Notes under the pieces: model-generated
Seen by the model: only the letters and a program-made list of their open reading frames with translations
What the model was told of the DNA's origin: nothing
Databases searched by the model: none
NCBI RefSeq assembly: GCF_021155765.1
Contig: NC_060110.1
Span: 10,973,501-11,037,500 of the forward strand
Length of the DNA: 64,000 nt
Origin: Diprion similis
Lineage: Eukaryota > Arthropoda > Insecta > Hymenoptera > Diprionidae
Direction of reading: 5' to 3'
In this document: piece after piece, positions 25,706 through 38,131 of the stretch
Position numbering within the stretch: the stretch's first letter is position 1
How the letters are laid out: each line of letters starts with the position of its first letter
Program-made: the position numbers and the translations under genes

Positions 25706-28700
25706 CTGCAATGTTTGTAAAATAAATGTTTTAAGTGCATGAATTTCAATTGTATGACAGAAAAGTTTACAAGCGAAATGCAAATTTATTTCAAAGTCGG
25801 TTGTTATAATCATCAATCCCAACCCGACCATGTTTGTAAAGAATGTTTCTTCAATAAATTCTTCATTATTGCATATCGAATATTATTAATCTTGCCAAAG
25901 TTGAATTTCACCTGATTACCTAGGTACAAATACTGCTGGTGTTAGTACGCTTGGTATGACTTATTGTTAGCCAGTCGCAGTAGAAACTGACAAAAAGAAT
26001 GAATCGACTGAAACATTGTGAAAATCTCTGAGCCTTCAGCTCAATTTATTAATACCATGCTTCGTGCACGAAACGTCAATCAATTACACACTATAGCTGA
26101 AAGCGCTGTTTGGAGATACGATCGAATAAAACGGACAATCCGACACCCACCCCTTTACGATTATAGGCACTGGCATTGACGATTGCATGTACGAGACATT
26201 TTGACCTCCGAGGTACATGAAATTGTTATATTCATGACCTATTCATTTGCCCGATCACAAATCACGAAAGAAAGAAATATTTTACTGGATAATAATAATC
26301 TTTTTCGCACTTAGCTGAGACAACTTCAAACTGTGGTTAATGCGAGATTGTTTATCAGGAGTGACAATCAACCCCTGACAGCAGGTTTACTGTTGTTCTT
26401 CCCGAGGTTATCAGTTCCATAGCACTAATAGCTCACCATCGTTTGGAAAATGAATCATGGTGTTTTTCTTAAACGGACAGTCACATCGAGCAATTTGATT
26501 GCAAAAATGAATCTGTTTATACTAACGGCCATTAAGTGGGTGGTGATGATCTTTCCGATCAAATATAGATTTGTCATAAATACTCTGACCTCAATTCTTG
26601 AGGCCTTGGTCTGAAGTTGCTTCCAAAATCATGATTCGAGAGTATCCATGTTAGTCAACTTCCTAAAAGCAGACAGACGAGCGTTGGCAGTTTGCTCAGT
26701 TAAAAATCGTTTTATCCAGCAAATGCATAAAAATTCTCAACGAAAACTCTCGACTGAAGTTTTCCAACCAGATCAAAAAAACAGTTAGAAAGAAATCCAA
26801 ACACTTATTGTGAGATTCTCTTTTCTTTCTCGAAGATCCGTTTATTCCATTCCAGTAGATTCGTCATCGCGACTTTTCGCAACTGGCACAAAACCTCTGC
26901 GACAAAATATTTTCACCTAAAACTGTGACAATATAGATATACATAGCGTAACATCAGCTCGCGGAAAAGCTGTTCCAGCACTGGTCAGGGACTAAGAACG
27001 TGCGACCTCAACGATTATAGCTTGTTATTAGTCACGGGTTAAAGATCAGCTGATAAATGATAAAGATCAATTTGGAGTATTGTTACAGATACGCGGGGAT
27101 CTGTCTACATCGCCTTTATCTTTTACGACTCGGATTGTGCGAGGATTTTGTTTTTGCAAAATCGATTATGATTGTGATTGGTCAAATTCAAACCGAAGAT
27201 TATAAGATATATATCTGAAAAGTTGTACGATCCGTGTGAATAGACATATGGTATCATTTCACGCCGGGCCGTGAGTAAACAGTTAAATGTATGCTCACAA
27301 AAGGCTAATGAATGTTTGAACAACGTCTGTGCAGTTCCTCACCGGAGGTAAGTGACAAGCAAACACGGTATTAGCTTGGGCAAGTTTAGTTCGTACACTC
27401 TGCTTGTTATTGAGACCAATGAAACCACACGTCATATGACGGTACGAGAAAATGGATAATTGTTTGGGCAAGAGGTGCTGGAAAACAAGAGATCATGCCA
27501 ATTGGGTAACTTTTGCCTCGATGCGTTGGAATTATTTTACGACTACAGTACAACCTCGTTATAAAAGAAGGTTGCTTTCGTTCACCTTCTCCGTGTTTTA
27601 TAGGTCTTAGGTAGTACTGTAGTTGGACAAAAAAACGACAAGTGTTGGCGCTAGAGTTTTCAGTGATCCTTGTTTGGCTGGAAAATGTGTTACAGGGCTT
27701 ATAATTGTTACGGTAGTATTATGTTAATGATACTTGCGCTTGACACTCGTACTAGATATTTATTACTTACAAGCTTGCCTGGGTAGCGGTGCGCTCCCGT
27801 TTGATTTAGAATGCACTGGAATCAATACTTGCCGTGTGGCACTTGACACAGTATTGTACGTCATAAGTGTGTACGTATATACACCTACGTGTCTCCTCAA
27901 GGAAATTAATAAAACTCTATTGGAACCCTTGCCAGTAACGTGCCTATTGTCGTGACACAGGCTGCTTTTCTGAACTGTTTATACTTTTACATTTATAATG
28001 TCTCGTATGCTTCAGGATTGGTGGAATCATGGACGATAGGTCAGTTCTGCACGTCTAATTCACGTCACGTCGGCGATTCTTATTTTAGTTTATCTCAACA
28101 GCCTTTATTCCAACGAATTTTCAAGTATTTCACGCTGAATTCAAGAAACAGTGCTGACGAAACATCTTGGTTTTTTACTACAGAGTGAGTATTATTCCGG
28201 GTTCGTGTACAAAACTATAAGTGCAATGTCAACGAACAACGTCTTGAAAAATATTGACATCAGCGGTGAAGAGGTTGTTGTATATTAAAATTTACAATGC
28301 GTGGGAATATCTTCGTTGTAAGTCGTGTAGAAAAAGCTTTACACGTTATACTATTGGAGCTGCTGAAAGATTCCACGATTAAAATCCGACCGATAAGTGC
28401 AGTCGTTCAATGTTAGCTTTTTCATGTTATTTTCCACGTTAATATTGACTGTCTGAAGTATAATCAAAGGCGCCCAGACAATTACTCAAAAGTAAAAATA
28501 GCCTTCATTTCAGGGTCTCAAAAACGAATTCGCAACTGTAGGTTAATGAGAAGGCTTTTACGTCTTCTTCCTTTCATCAACTATGATGTATACCGAGCTT
28601 ATTAACTCGTATATATCGTCTGCTGTCGTTTCAGGTAGTGTATTGACGGTAGTTATGTTGCTTGATTGCATTGCACGTTACATGTGTAAGTCACGAGCGA

Positions 28701-30379
28701 GACTGTGATAATAGTAATCCAACTGAACGACTACCGACACGTAAGCTTACCACAAAGTCAGCTGAATAGGCGTGAAGATGATCGATCGGCTAGATGTCGG
28801 TGAAAGTTTTCCAGTAATATTATACACCATTCATTACGTAGGGTATGAATTCAATTTTCCCAGACAACATAAATGTCGCAAAGTCGTCTTAAGACATTTC
28901 ACATTTTTACATGTAGCTATCCGTTTTTGCAGTATTTTCAAACTAATCTCTTGATTCAAACACTCATCGTAAGCCAGTCAAGAGGGAGTGTCTAAAAATA
29001 GTCTATGATTGTTAATTTGAAGAAAAAATAGAGGTATTAGGCGAGTCTGAAGAAGAGATCAAAGAAAAATATCAAATCGTACGATGGAGTTTTTCTGTAA
29101 ATGAAACAACCAGGCGCAAGAGCGCCAAGGTTGGCTATCTAAAAGAAGGATATAATTGGCATGAGCCATGACGTACATAGAAAGGTTAAATGATAGAGAA
29201 AATGTATTGATCCGATAATAAGAACGAGGGATTTGGTGTGTATAATATAATACACACATACACGCGCAGACGCACACATGGACACATAAATTTATGTGCA
29301 TACGTGTAGGAACTATATAATGACAAATACGATAACAACGCTCCGTGAAGATAAGTTAATTTTATTATTTTCTTCTTTTTTTTTTCATTTTGTTGGATAC
29401 AGTAATAATTAATCGCTTGACGTATAAGTAAACGAATTAAGTAACTCGAAGATTCTGAATTTCTGTTGTTTTTTTTTTCACATTTTTTTGAGAATATACA
29501 ATACGTGGTGTAAGGATTTTGTCAACTTGATATTTTGGCAAAATTGGTCCAAGTTACAAGCTGAAGTTTCATTACCGGGAAGTTTGCACGTAGACGGACC
29601 TCTAGGTACGTAGGTGTTTTATAGTACACATTGAACCTTTAGTTATAACGTAGGCCAATTAATTTCAAAGTGTCATTCACCCCCCACTATAATAAAAATG
29701 CAAACTGAAACTGAAATAATATTATGATGCTATATCGGGAATGTTTAGTTTTGCTTTAGAATAACCAAAATTGTTAAAATTATTATTACTATCATTTTTT
29801 CTTTCTTTCCAAACACATATAGTGGAGAATAATTATAAAAAAGAATCGTTTTTAATTATCATAAGATTAATTGTAGGTAATTAAGTATGTAAATTTACAA
29901 GGTGTGATAAAACAAAAAAAGACGAGGGAAGAATTCTCTTCATTCTCTGACATATTCGTTATCTTGCTGTCAGCCATTATACATACTGCAGTTCCTCTGT
30001 CATTATTTTATTATTTTGTCACACCTAATTTATAATATTTAGTTTACTTTTTTTCTTTCCTCTTTAGTATTTTTACATTTTTTTTTTTTCTTTTTTCATT
30101 TTATTGTATTTATGTTTTATTGTTTACTGTTTCCCTGGTATGAGAAAGCGTCATAGTCTAAGCTTTTTTCAATCCTCATTCTTCGTTTTCGTTCAATTTT
30201 ACTACCTTCCAATATCTCACATTTCAATCATCAAATTTTCCAGCATTGTCTGCCGTAATTTGTCACATAAATAAATAAATAGAAGAGCAGTTGACTTTAT
30301 TTTACGGTATTAACGATTCCGAAGTAAGTTATAGGTGCAATATATAATATATCGCTAAACCTTGTTGGATAGTCTTTCG

Positions 30380-30472
30380 TTATTATTATTATTATTATTG
30401 TTGTTGTTGTTGCTGTTGTTATTATTATTATTATTATTATTATTCATTATTATTTATCATTATTATTATTAT
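30380..30472. repeat. Compound ATT/GTT microsatellite
   Basis: ATT repeats, then about six GTT/GCT repeats, then ATT again with interruptions. Confidence 0.9.
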
Positions 30473-31982
30473 ATACTTTCCTGGCTTTAGCTCGCATCAA
30501 ACATCATTGCGGATTATACAACAAATATAATTAACCATATAACAAACTATATCCTGACTTATATAATTAGTTGTATGTGAGGAGGTTTACACATTATGGC
30601 TAATCGGACAAACCCCGAAACAATTCGCACAAATCACACGTCGCGAGAAAATTTGTCAGAATACCGTCTGCTTTGTTGGACAAAAAGACAAAAAATAATT
30701 GAAAGAAAAAAAAAAAAAAAAAAACTGTTAATACTTTTGGAAATATGCACGCATACTATATGTGTGTATTTTTTGAATGCGTTTTGTTTCTTTCTTCACA
30801 TATCGAAAGTGTATTCACCCTCAGGCACGCGTATCTTCCTCCGATTCAACAATGAGATAAACTGCAGTGACCCAAAGTCACATCTTCGCTTTCACTAATA
30901 AAAACATTTATGTGTTTTTTTTTTTTTCTTTTAAGTTGTCTTTTCCTTAAGGAGATAGAGAGAGATCGTGACAGAGCGAGAGAGAGAATAAGATAATGTT
31001 TTCCGAAAATACAACTCACAAAAACGTGACTACTATTTGAAAAGAGTTTAGTAATAGCGGTCTCTATTAATTTTAGCATGATAATACATACATGCATCAT
31101 TGATGTGTAGAAAACATTGATGTGCATAATTTATTAGGAAATCTTTTGACGTTGGTTTTCTTTTCATTTCATTCTATTTTTTGAATATTCTCCCCTTGAA
31201 TTCCAAAGACCTAAGTTTCGTAGATTCTTCGTAGATCTCGTAGATTGTACAATAGGATAATACTAAACGCCGAGCAAGGTGTGAATTCGGGTCATTGAGA
31301 TCTCCGTCAAAATAGCGACCTGCCTTAGCTCTATGATTTATACATAATACGTATTATACGTATGTGAAAACAATCAACCCAATTATTAACTCATTATAAC
31401 ATTGCGTGCCACTGATGTTCTAGGCATATTACAACGGCAGTCGTGAAGCAAGTTTCGCGTGTCGAATTTATAGATCTGCACACAAGCCTTGCAAGAACAT
31501 AGAATATTTTTGCGAACAATAGACAAGCATAAACGAATTGCTGCAACGATAAATTCATAGCCACGGTAAACTATGAGCCAAAGTAATACAAAGTAACAAA
31601 TATTTCGGACAGTATTTATGCGTGAAAAGTGGAACATTGTTCTTTTTTTTTTTTTTGTTTTTCTATACGTGACTAATTTCGAAAATCCATCCATAATCGA
31701 AATTTGATCAATCGCATATCTAAATTCTGTCGTGGTGATAAGAGGTACTGAACCACTATCAAGCAGGATGGTCCGTAAAATTTGGAAAGCATTTTTCAGT
31801 CTTGTTTAGATAGAAAACTCTGAGAAGCATGATTAAATTATATGAAGATTGTTCAAGTAAAACGGATATCGGAGTTTTTTTAGGCGGTAGCACCGCCATA
31901 CTCGTCTACTGAACGCTGCGTAATACTTTCTGTGTTTTGAAAATTTTATTTAAGAGTATGAAACAAAAAAAAATATTATGCG

Positions 31983-32020
31983 CATATATATATAGCATAG
32001 CATATATATATATATATATG
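31983..32020. repeat. (TA)n microsatellite, compound
   Basis: Two TA tracts separated by AGCATAGCA. Confidence 0.9.
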
Positions 32021-32124
32021 CACGTAAAATTTTTTTTCCACTTGACAACAAAGAAGAAAGTTTAAATAAATTCTACCCAGTTAATTGATAGTAGCTTATA
32101 ATATACCGCAGTAAGCATGTTTCG

Positions 32125-32152
32125 TGTGTGTGTGGGTGTGTGCGTGTGTGTC
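32125..32152. repeat. (GT)n microsatellite
   Basis: GT dinucleotides with GG and GC interruptions. Confidence 0.9.
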
Positions 32153-32758
32153 TTTATATAGACGGAATACTGCGGAGTAGAAAAATAATTGATTAAACTA
32201 AGTCCAACATTTTTTTCCGACTTCACTTTGAAACAGACAATTAAGTTACTATTATTTACAATAATACGATTATTACAAGTTACGTAATTTCATAATTATG
32301 TTTCTGTTATTTATCTCGTTATCGTAACATCCTAATTAACATAGGACTGACTCAACTGTACACATCCCATGCATCACTTTACTGCTCTCTTAACGAACCG
32401 ATACGAAAAATGCTTTGAATTGTGAATGAACATCATCTTTGTCTTCGAATACGGTTGTGTGGATCAATATAAAAAGAATGAAATAAATGGATTTGTTCGT
32501 TTGACTACGCGCATAAGATATTTTTACATCCTTTTTAAGGATTTCAAAAAAACAACAAAATCGCTATCACCATACGCTGGGAAAATCAAATATTTCTGTT
32601 ATAGATATTATAAGTATGAGAGCAGATATAACACGCACCATTTACCATACCTCTTAAAGTACCATACACAGTTCACAATTCATTAATATATATATATATA
32701 TTATCTAATTATATAATGGTGGATTTTTTCGTCTTATTTATATAATAAGAGTAGTTGG

Positions 32759-32764
32759 TTTATT
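32759..32764 (-). terminator. Candidate Raf poly(A) signal
   Basis: AATAAA on the minus strand about 290 bases after the Raf stop codon. Other signals are possible in this AT-rich sequence. Confidence 0.35.
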
Positions 32765-33053
32765 AGAGCACAGCAGTGTTTTTTTTTTCTCATGTTTGTC
32801 AGGTCGATACTATTTTCATTAAGATTATACAATTTGTTCATGTCCTATCATATATTTCATATTATACCAAACAAAAACAAAAGGAAAGAACTACGTAGAT
32901 TGTTCGCAGCTTAATTTTCTCCAATTATTCTTCTTTCAATTCTGTTTCAATTTTTCTATCAATTATTCTTTTTTTTTCAATTCTGTTTCTTTCTCTTTTA
33001 TGCATCCTATAATATTGTTATATGCCAACGGTGAGAATTCAAAGTAATGTCCA

Positions 33054-35279
33054 TTATATATTCCCACCCGATGGGTAAAACGGGAATGCTCCGAATTGAA
33101 AGTTGACCGGCGTTTTAGGTGAAGCGCAGGCGTAAAGGAAATCATCTGTCTGCAGTTGAGTTCGATTTAAATTTGGTTCCGAAGCTGATCTGGTTATCTT
33201 GGGCAAACCCTGAATCAAACCTTCCAAGCTAGCTAAAATTTGTCTAAATATCGGTCTTTCGTCTCTGGAAAATTTTATACAGTCTTCCGTCAGGCGTTTC
33301 AGAGCCTTCGGAGTGTCCGATCTGAGTTTGTTCAAATCAGGTCGCAGGTAGCCCCTACCAACCATGAACAAAATTTGATCTTTGTTGTTAATGTTACAAT
33401 AAGGTAACTGTCCGGTAAGCAGTTCGAAAAGTACCACTCCGAAAGCATAAACGTCCGACTGATAACTGTAGGGATTTTCTTCCTGCATTCTAATGACCTC
33501 GGGTGCCATCCATAAAATGGAGCCGGTCGGTTGGTGAAATTGCTGAGATCCGGACCACCTTGTCTTCGCTGTTGCCAGTCCAAAATCACCAATTTTCACT
33601 GTCAAGTCGTCGTGCAAGAATATATTGTTGCTCTTCAAATCCCGATGAATGATGTTCTTGGCGTGTAGATAATCCATACCCTGTGCAGTCTGTCTGCCGA
33701 TTTCGATAAGTGTCAAAAGTTCAAACTTGGATTCAAAAACGTGGAGGTGTTTGTACAAAGACGATCCCTCGCACCATTGAGTTACTATGGCGAGCTGGGG
33801 TTTACTGACGCAACCCATAAACAGGAGTATATTAACATGACGAGTTTTCCTGAGCACTGCAACTTCATTTTTAAATGCCTGGAGTTGAGCCAGCGTTGGA
33901 ATTTTAACGTTCAAAGTTTTCACAGCTACCGGACCGTGCCAATGAGCTTTGTACACCGTCCCGAACGATCCTGAGCCGATGCGAGGTCCCACCAGTATTT
34001 CATCGGCCGGAATCTCCCAATCTTCGATCGACTCTCTGGGCGCCAATAAATTTTTCGAAGACTCGTCGGCCGACCTTGCTCTCGGCCGTTTTGGCCTCAG
34101 CGTACTCGTTGGACTCGCCTGAGTCGATTGACTGTGCTTGGTCGGACTGCTTCCCGGTGAAACCGGACTCTGAGTGTTACCCACCGGTCTTCCCAGGCTT
34201 TGAGATCTGGTGTAATCCTCGAGGGACGAGGGATCGCTCCCAGGTTTAACCATGTTGAAGCAAACATTGGGAGCGGAACTGGAACGATCTTGCTGCCCCA
34301 AAGTTCTGGGATGTCTGTGACTTCTGACAGGAGCGAGAGACGGAGACATGCTTCGACTCAGACCGTAGCCAGATGGAAGTTGGAGTATTCCAGCAGTAGT
34401 TTCGGGGTTGTGAGCCAGGAGAGCCTGATAGTAAGCATCCTGCATGCGAACCTGATGGCACAACGCCGGAACGCCGCCGGCGCATCGCTGATGAAATCTG
34501 TAGTTACAAGTCCGGCAATAGAATCCTTGAAAGAGAAGTTTTCTACAGAATTCGCAGAATGCCAATGAGAAAAATGTCTTTCTAGCAAAATTGTGCGATA
34601 TAGAAGTCGTTATGGGAAATTTGTCCAATATCTCGACCGATATCTCGTCGCATTCTAACGAAGAGATGTCCGTGTCCCAAGGAATCGGTATCTTGGTATC
34701 GTTCTGTCCTATTACATACACCACGCACATTTCTGGCGTAAGATTCCGCAGTTTCATCGCCTTGGCGAGAGCGTCTCTAAGCGAAAGTCCCTCCTTGACT
34801 TGGACACTGGTGCGTTGCTGATTGGGTAGATGAGCTCGTAGCAAAGACTTCAGCGGAGTTCTCGGGTCGGGTTGTCTAGACGGCGTCTGAACCTCGTAGT
34901 CGACGTTGACACTAGCGGTGGAGTTAAGGAGCTCGTTAAGCTTCTGTTCCTTGGACTCGAGCTCGTGCAGCTTGCTGGTGAGTTCCTGATACTCGGTGAG
35001 GTAGATCGGAGGTGGGTGTTGAAAACCGGCGAACTTGTTGTTGAGCGCATCGATGTTCTGCCTCGTAACATGGATGACACTCTGGATATTTTTTAACTCG
35101 TATCTGAGGGGATCCGTCTCGAGGTAACAGTCTTCGAAATCACTCAAATCGGCGTTGTTGCCTGAGTATCCCTGCGACATGGTGTTTGAATGGTCATTAC
35201 CATTACCACGGGACGGTGTTGTGTACGAAAACGTCGGTACTCTACCATGGACGAATCTTACTTCCCTAATAACTGCCAT
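33054..35279 (-). CDS. Raf: Raf serine/threonine kinase (B-Raf type), complete in one exon
   Basis: MAP kinase kinase kinase that is recruited by Ras-GTP and phosphorylates MEK in the ERK cascade, acting in the cytosol and at the plasma membrane. The 741 aa match the family in order. A BRS-like region with [10 protein letters not shown] lies at 57-110, the Ras-binding domain at about 156-226, and the C1 zinc finger (His229 and the Cys/His set) at about 229-274. A 14-3-3 site RSSSAPN is at 332-338, the kinase domain at about 428-690, and a second 14-3-3 site RSASEPN at 697-703. Kinase motifs are intact: GSGSFG 435-440, Lys454, HRDLKSNN 545-552, DFG 565-567, APE 592-594. The C-terminal ASPKTP is the B-Raf ending. 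A TAG two codons upstream in frame makes ATG 35279 the first possible start of this frame; ATG codon 34 is an alternative. No intron interrupts the coding region, unlike its neighbours. Identification is very secure. Confidence 0.97.
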   Translation of the reverse strand: MAVIREVRFVHGRVPTFSYTTPSRGNGNDHSNTMSQGYSGNNADLSDFEDCYLETDPLRYELKNIQSVIHVTRQNIDALNNKFAGFQHPPPIYLTEYQELTSKLHELESKEQKLNELLNSTASVNVDYEVQTPSRQPDPRTPLKSLLRAHLPNQQRTSVQVKEGLSLRDALAKAMKLRNLTPEMCVVYVIGQNDTKIPIPWDTDISSLECDEISVEILDKFPITTSISHNFARKTFFSLAFCEFCRKLLFQGFYCRTCNYRFHQRCAGGVPALCHQVRMQDAYYQALLAHNPETTAGILQLPSGYGLSRSMSPSLAPVRSHRHPRTLGQQDRSSSAPNVCFNMVKPGSDPSSLEDYTRSQSLGRPVGNTQSPVSPGSSPTKHSQSTQASPTSTLRPKRPRARSADESSKNLLAPRESIEDWEIPADEILVGPRIGSGSFGTVYKAHWHGPVAVKTLNVKIPTLAQLQAFKNEVAVLRKTRHVNILLFMGCVSKPQLAIVTQWCEGSSLYKHLHVFESKFELLTLIEIGRQTAQGMDYLHAKNIIHRDLKSNNIFLHDDLTVKIGDFGLATAKTRWSGSQQFHQPTGSILWMAPEVIRMQEENPYSYQSDVYAFGVVLFELLTGQLPYCNINNKDQILFMVGRGYLRPDLNKLRSDTPKALKRLTEDCIKFSRDERPIFRQILASLEGLIQGLPKITRSASEPNLNRTQLQTDDFLYACASPKTPVNFQFGAFPFYPSGGNI

Positions 35280-35282
35280 TTT

Positions 35283-35351
35283 CTAACGAGACCCACCTGA
35301 CGCAGGTTGTTTTGTTTTCCTCGCAATGAACGTCGGCGGCGACGACATCAT
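35283..35351 (-). promoter_or_regulatory. In-frame upstream ORF abutting the Raf start
   Basis: On the minus strand, tandem ATGs at 35351 and 35348 (context AAACATGATG) open 22 codons, MMSSPPTFIARKTKQPASG followed by three more residues, ending at TAG 35285-35283. One AAA codon separates that stop from the Raf ATG, and the frame is the same as Raf. If included in the mRNA leader it would probably reduce Raf translation and require leaky scanning or reinitiation. It also contains a good donor motif, CAG followed by gtgggt, so it may instead be the edge of an upstream exon. Confidence 0.45.
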
Positions 35352-35423
35352 GTTTAGCTAAATGGCCTTGCGAATTTAGCCGCCTATCTTCCTCCTTCTC
35401 CTCCTTCTCCTCCTCGACCTCCT

Positions 35424-35437
35424 CCCCCCCCCCCCCC
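35424..35437. repeat. 14-base C run upstream of Raf
   Basis: Lies about 145-158 bases upstream of the Raf ATG and reads as poly-G followed by GGA/GAA repeats in the Raf sense direction. Confidence 0.95.
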
Positions 35438-35927
35438 AATATCTTCACCGTTTAACGCGATATATTTACGCACCGTTGACAACACCTCACCCGACACTCG
35501 TCACTTTATTTTTAAATACGCGCTAACGATTGTTTAAACAATATTTATATTATTGCGGGTCGCACGATATTCAAGACTCTCGAAAACTCAACAATAGTCC
35601 AGTGTCAACGGCGGCTGCTTTCGCTGCCTTATTACTCTAAACTCTTGCGCAGAACCCGAACGTCGAACCGAAGTGACACGGAAACTCCCGAGTTTCCTCT
35701 GTGTGACAGTGCCTCGCCATAACGTAGGCAATACGTAGACGGGTCATTCCACGTCAACTGTAGAATGTTTATACCCGTTTTCGAAAATTCATTACTAGAC
35801 GAGTTTTCAAACATCATTTTGCATCAATTCCACATGAAGAATATAACTGACAGAAGGAGCGTTCAGAACAAGAATAACATTCCTCATTTCGCTTCTTATC
35901 GATGACGCGATCAAGGACGTGAACTAA

Positions 35928-35952
35928 CCCCCCCCCCCCCCCCCCCCCCCCC
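35928..35952. repeat. 25-base C run
   Basis: Uninterrupted C homopolymer; its true length is uncertain in any assembly, and it may form G-quadruplex or i-motif structures. Confidence 0.95.
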
Positions 35953-38131
35953 ACGGGCAACTGCACACTATTTTATGATCTTTGACTATAGGTATAATAT
36001 TACAGTACTACTCATACCAATAGATTCTAATTGTAAGGACAATCGTTTGGAAATAAACATTTTCTACGAAGAATTCCAATAATTTGGAATTATTATAAAA
36101 TGGATCTCGGGTAGAATTCATATTTGAAAGAAGAGAGCGAAATCGAAACATATTACCAAATAAATAATTGATTTGTTTGATTTACTCTTACATCCTTGTT
36201 TTTTTAACTGTTGTCTAGATTTTGTATCCAATTTGAACGTTGAGAATTAAAAGTAGAACGGATGTCAATGCGGTTGGTGCTAATCAATAAATCGAAATGA
36301 ATCCCAAAAAAATTAGCGGTAGAATTAGTGGGAAGTTATTTAAAATTTCCAAGAAGTATATTTATATGTACTGTGAAAATAAAAAATATACGTTTCGATT
36401 CTTTTGTGTTCGTGGAATTTTAATTTCTGTTCCATTCATCACGTAAGGCGATGAGAAAAAAATTTGTATACAAGCAAAACCTGAGAATCTAAATCAATCT
36501 GGGATTGAACAGGTTAATTCGGTATAACATAATTCGATTACGTGCATCAGGTGTGACCGAGGTTTCTTCACGAAATTTATCAAAAAAAAGTTCTTTCCTG
36601 ATCCTTTGATTTTTTAATAATGCCTCAAACAAATACTTTTGAATCACACTGCAAATTTTCGCGATAAGAGTATTTAAATAGCATTTTCATCGAATAGCAT
36701 TTTAAAGTACATCTATTTATTAGCAGCCCGCCAGCGCTTCACTAGCTAATAATTTCAAACTCTTCTCGTAGCAAAACTATTTAGACACAGCAATGTGGTC
36801 TTCAGGACTTTTTTGTCGAGCTCGTCGAGGTCTTGAAAACTCTTCAGCATAACTTCACTTTATCTGGAAGAGTTTAGTCAGCATTTACATAAGTGTGTGA
36901 TCCAGTTCCGACTTGGCTTACAAATATCGTTATATATGCAAAACTATGAATCTGGTTGTAACGCAATGTAGTCTAAAACCTGGCCAAACGTAGTTATTCA
37001 CAGAAAAATAAAGGATTAAAATGGTTATAGTTCTCGAGTTATAAGCAAATTGAATACGGACAGACAGGGAAACATTGATTTTTATATAGTACGTAGAGAA
37101 TTAGAAGAGAAGATAGGAAACTAATCGCAAAGCCTAGAAAAAATTGAGGCAAAACCTGAACCCAATTATTAATATATGTGTAACAAGTTGCGAATTTCTA
37201 TTAGTATTTTAAAACCGTAGAATATTAATTATGTAGAGAAGTTTCGTTGGAAAGTCAGAGTAAATAGTCTACAAAATTAATTAGTATTCATGATTTCAAC
37301 CGAACTGGGCTTAAAAAATATTGGATTATACATCGAGCTGTACAGACTCTGAATCATACCATTGCGGAAAGGAAAAAACCGCAATTTAGAAGCTTTAGAA
37401 TTAATAATTCTAGTGCAAACGGCAAAGATACTACATCGAAGTGCAATGTTGTCTTTTTTTATTTTCAAGAAATACAAAAATGCCGACAACGGGATAAAAC
37501 AGTGGACAAAATAATAAGTTATGGAGCTTATATAATCCGAGTCGTCTGTTACAAACAGGCTTTTATCGACGTATTTATATAGCTGAAACGGATAGCTCGT
37601 GACCAAGAAGGATTACCGCCAGACTACGGTTGCAGTCAAACCATGCAATTACGAATAAATTTGATTTAAATGCATCGCGTTTGCGTACGTGCAGCCTGCG
37701 TAATTTATGTCTATAAACTCGCGCGCGCATGCAGGCACAGGGCAAGCCGTATGCAGTCGAAAAGCGCGTTAATGCCATTGCATGTGTGCGTAAACACGTA
37801 TGACATCATGCAATGCCCGCTGACGTTTCTAGCAGACGACGCGTTGCCGCAATAACGGTTTTACAAATTTTATAATTAGTATCAGTCTTTTATCGTTACG
37901 TATGTGGTAAAGTTGGTCATTCCATAAATAATCTCCAACTTGATTCTCTTTTTTTTCTTCCTTAACAAGCCGCAGACCAATGTCGACGCCTTACTTTATC
38001 CCTGAGATATTTTTCCTCATAGACCAGGTTCACTCGATACAATCTAACAATAAGATATCTCGGTTATCTCAACAATTAGCCTTGGGATTGGCAACAGAAT
38101 GAGTTGTGATAGTTGAAGAAACTTGACAAAC

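Larger units (their letters stand above)
25706..33053. other. Non-coding block downstream of Raf
   Basis: No supported protein gene. Very AT-rich, with long T runs (about 29370-29390 and 30075-30095), a mixed ATT/GTT tract (30380-30472), GA-rich sequence (30955-30990), TA tracts (31983-32020) and a GT tract (32125-32152). The part just left of 33054 is the probable Raf 3' UTR. An 82-codon plus-strand frame ending at 28188 abuts a gtgagt donor but is unrecognised. Confidence 0.5.
35352..38131. other. Divergent intergenic region between Raf and the HSD17B8-like gene
   Basis: About 2.8 kb holding the promoters of both divergent genes. Near Raf there is a purine-rich stretch (minus strand) with a 14-base C run at 35424-35437. 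A 25-base C run lies at 35928-35952. A GGTCATTCCACGTCAAC motif at 35742-35758 resembles the ends of the element at 21480. No coding frame is convincing. Confidence 0.5.

Noticed and set aside
34200..34821. Plus-strand frames across the Raf gene
   Set aside because: Antisense shadows of the Raf coding sequence.
35266..35448. Acidic 60-codon minus frame overlapping the Raf start
   Set aside because: It begins with GTG rather than ATG, is translated from the GGA/GAA purine tract, and is in a different frame from Raf.
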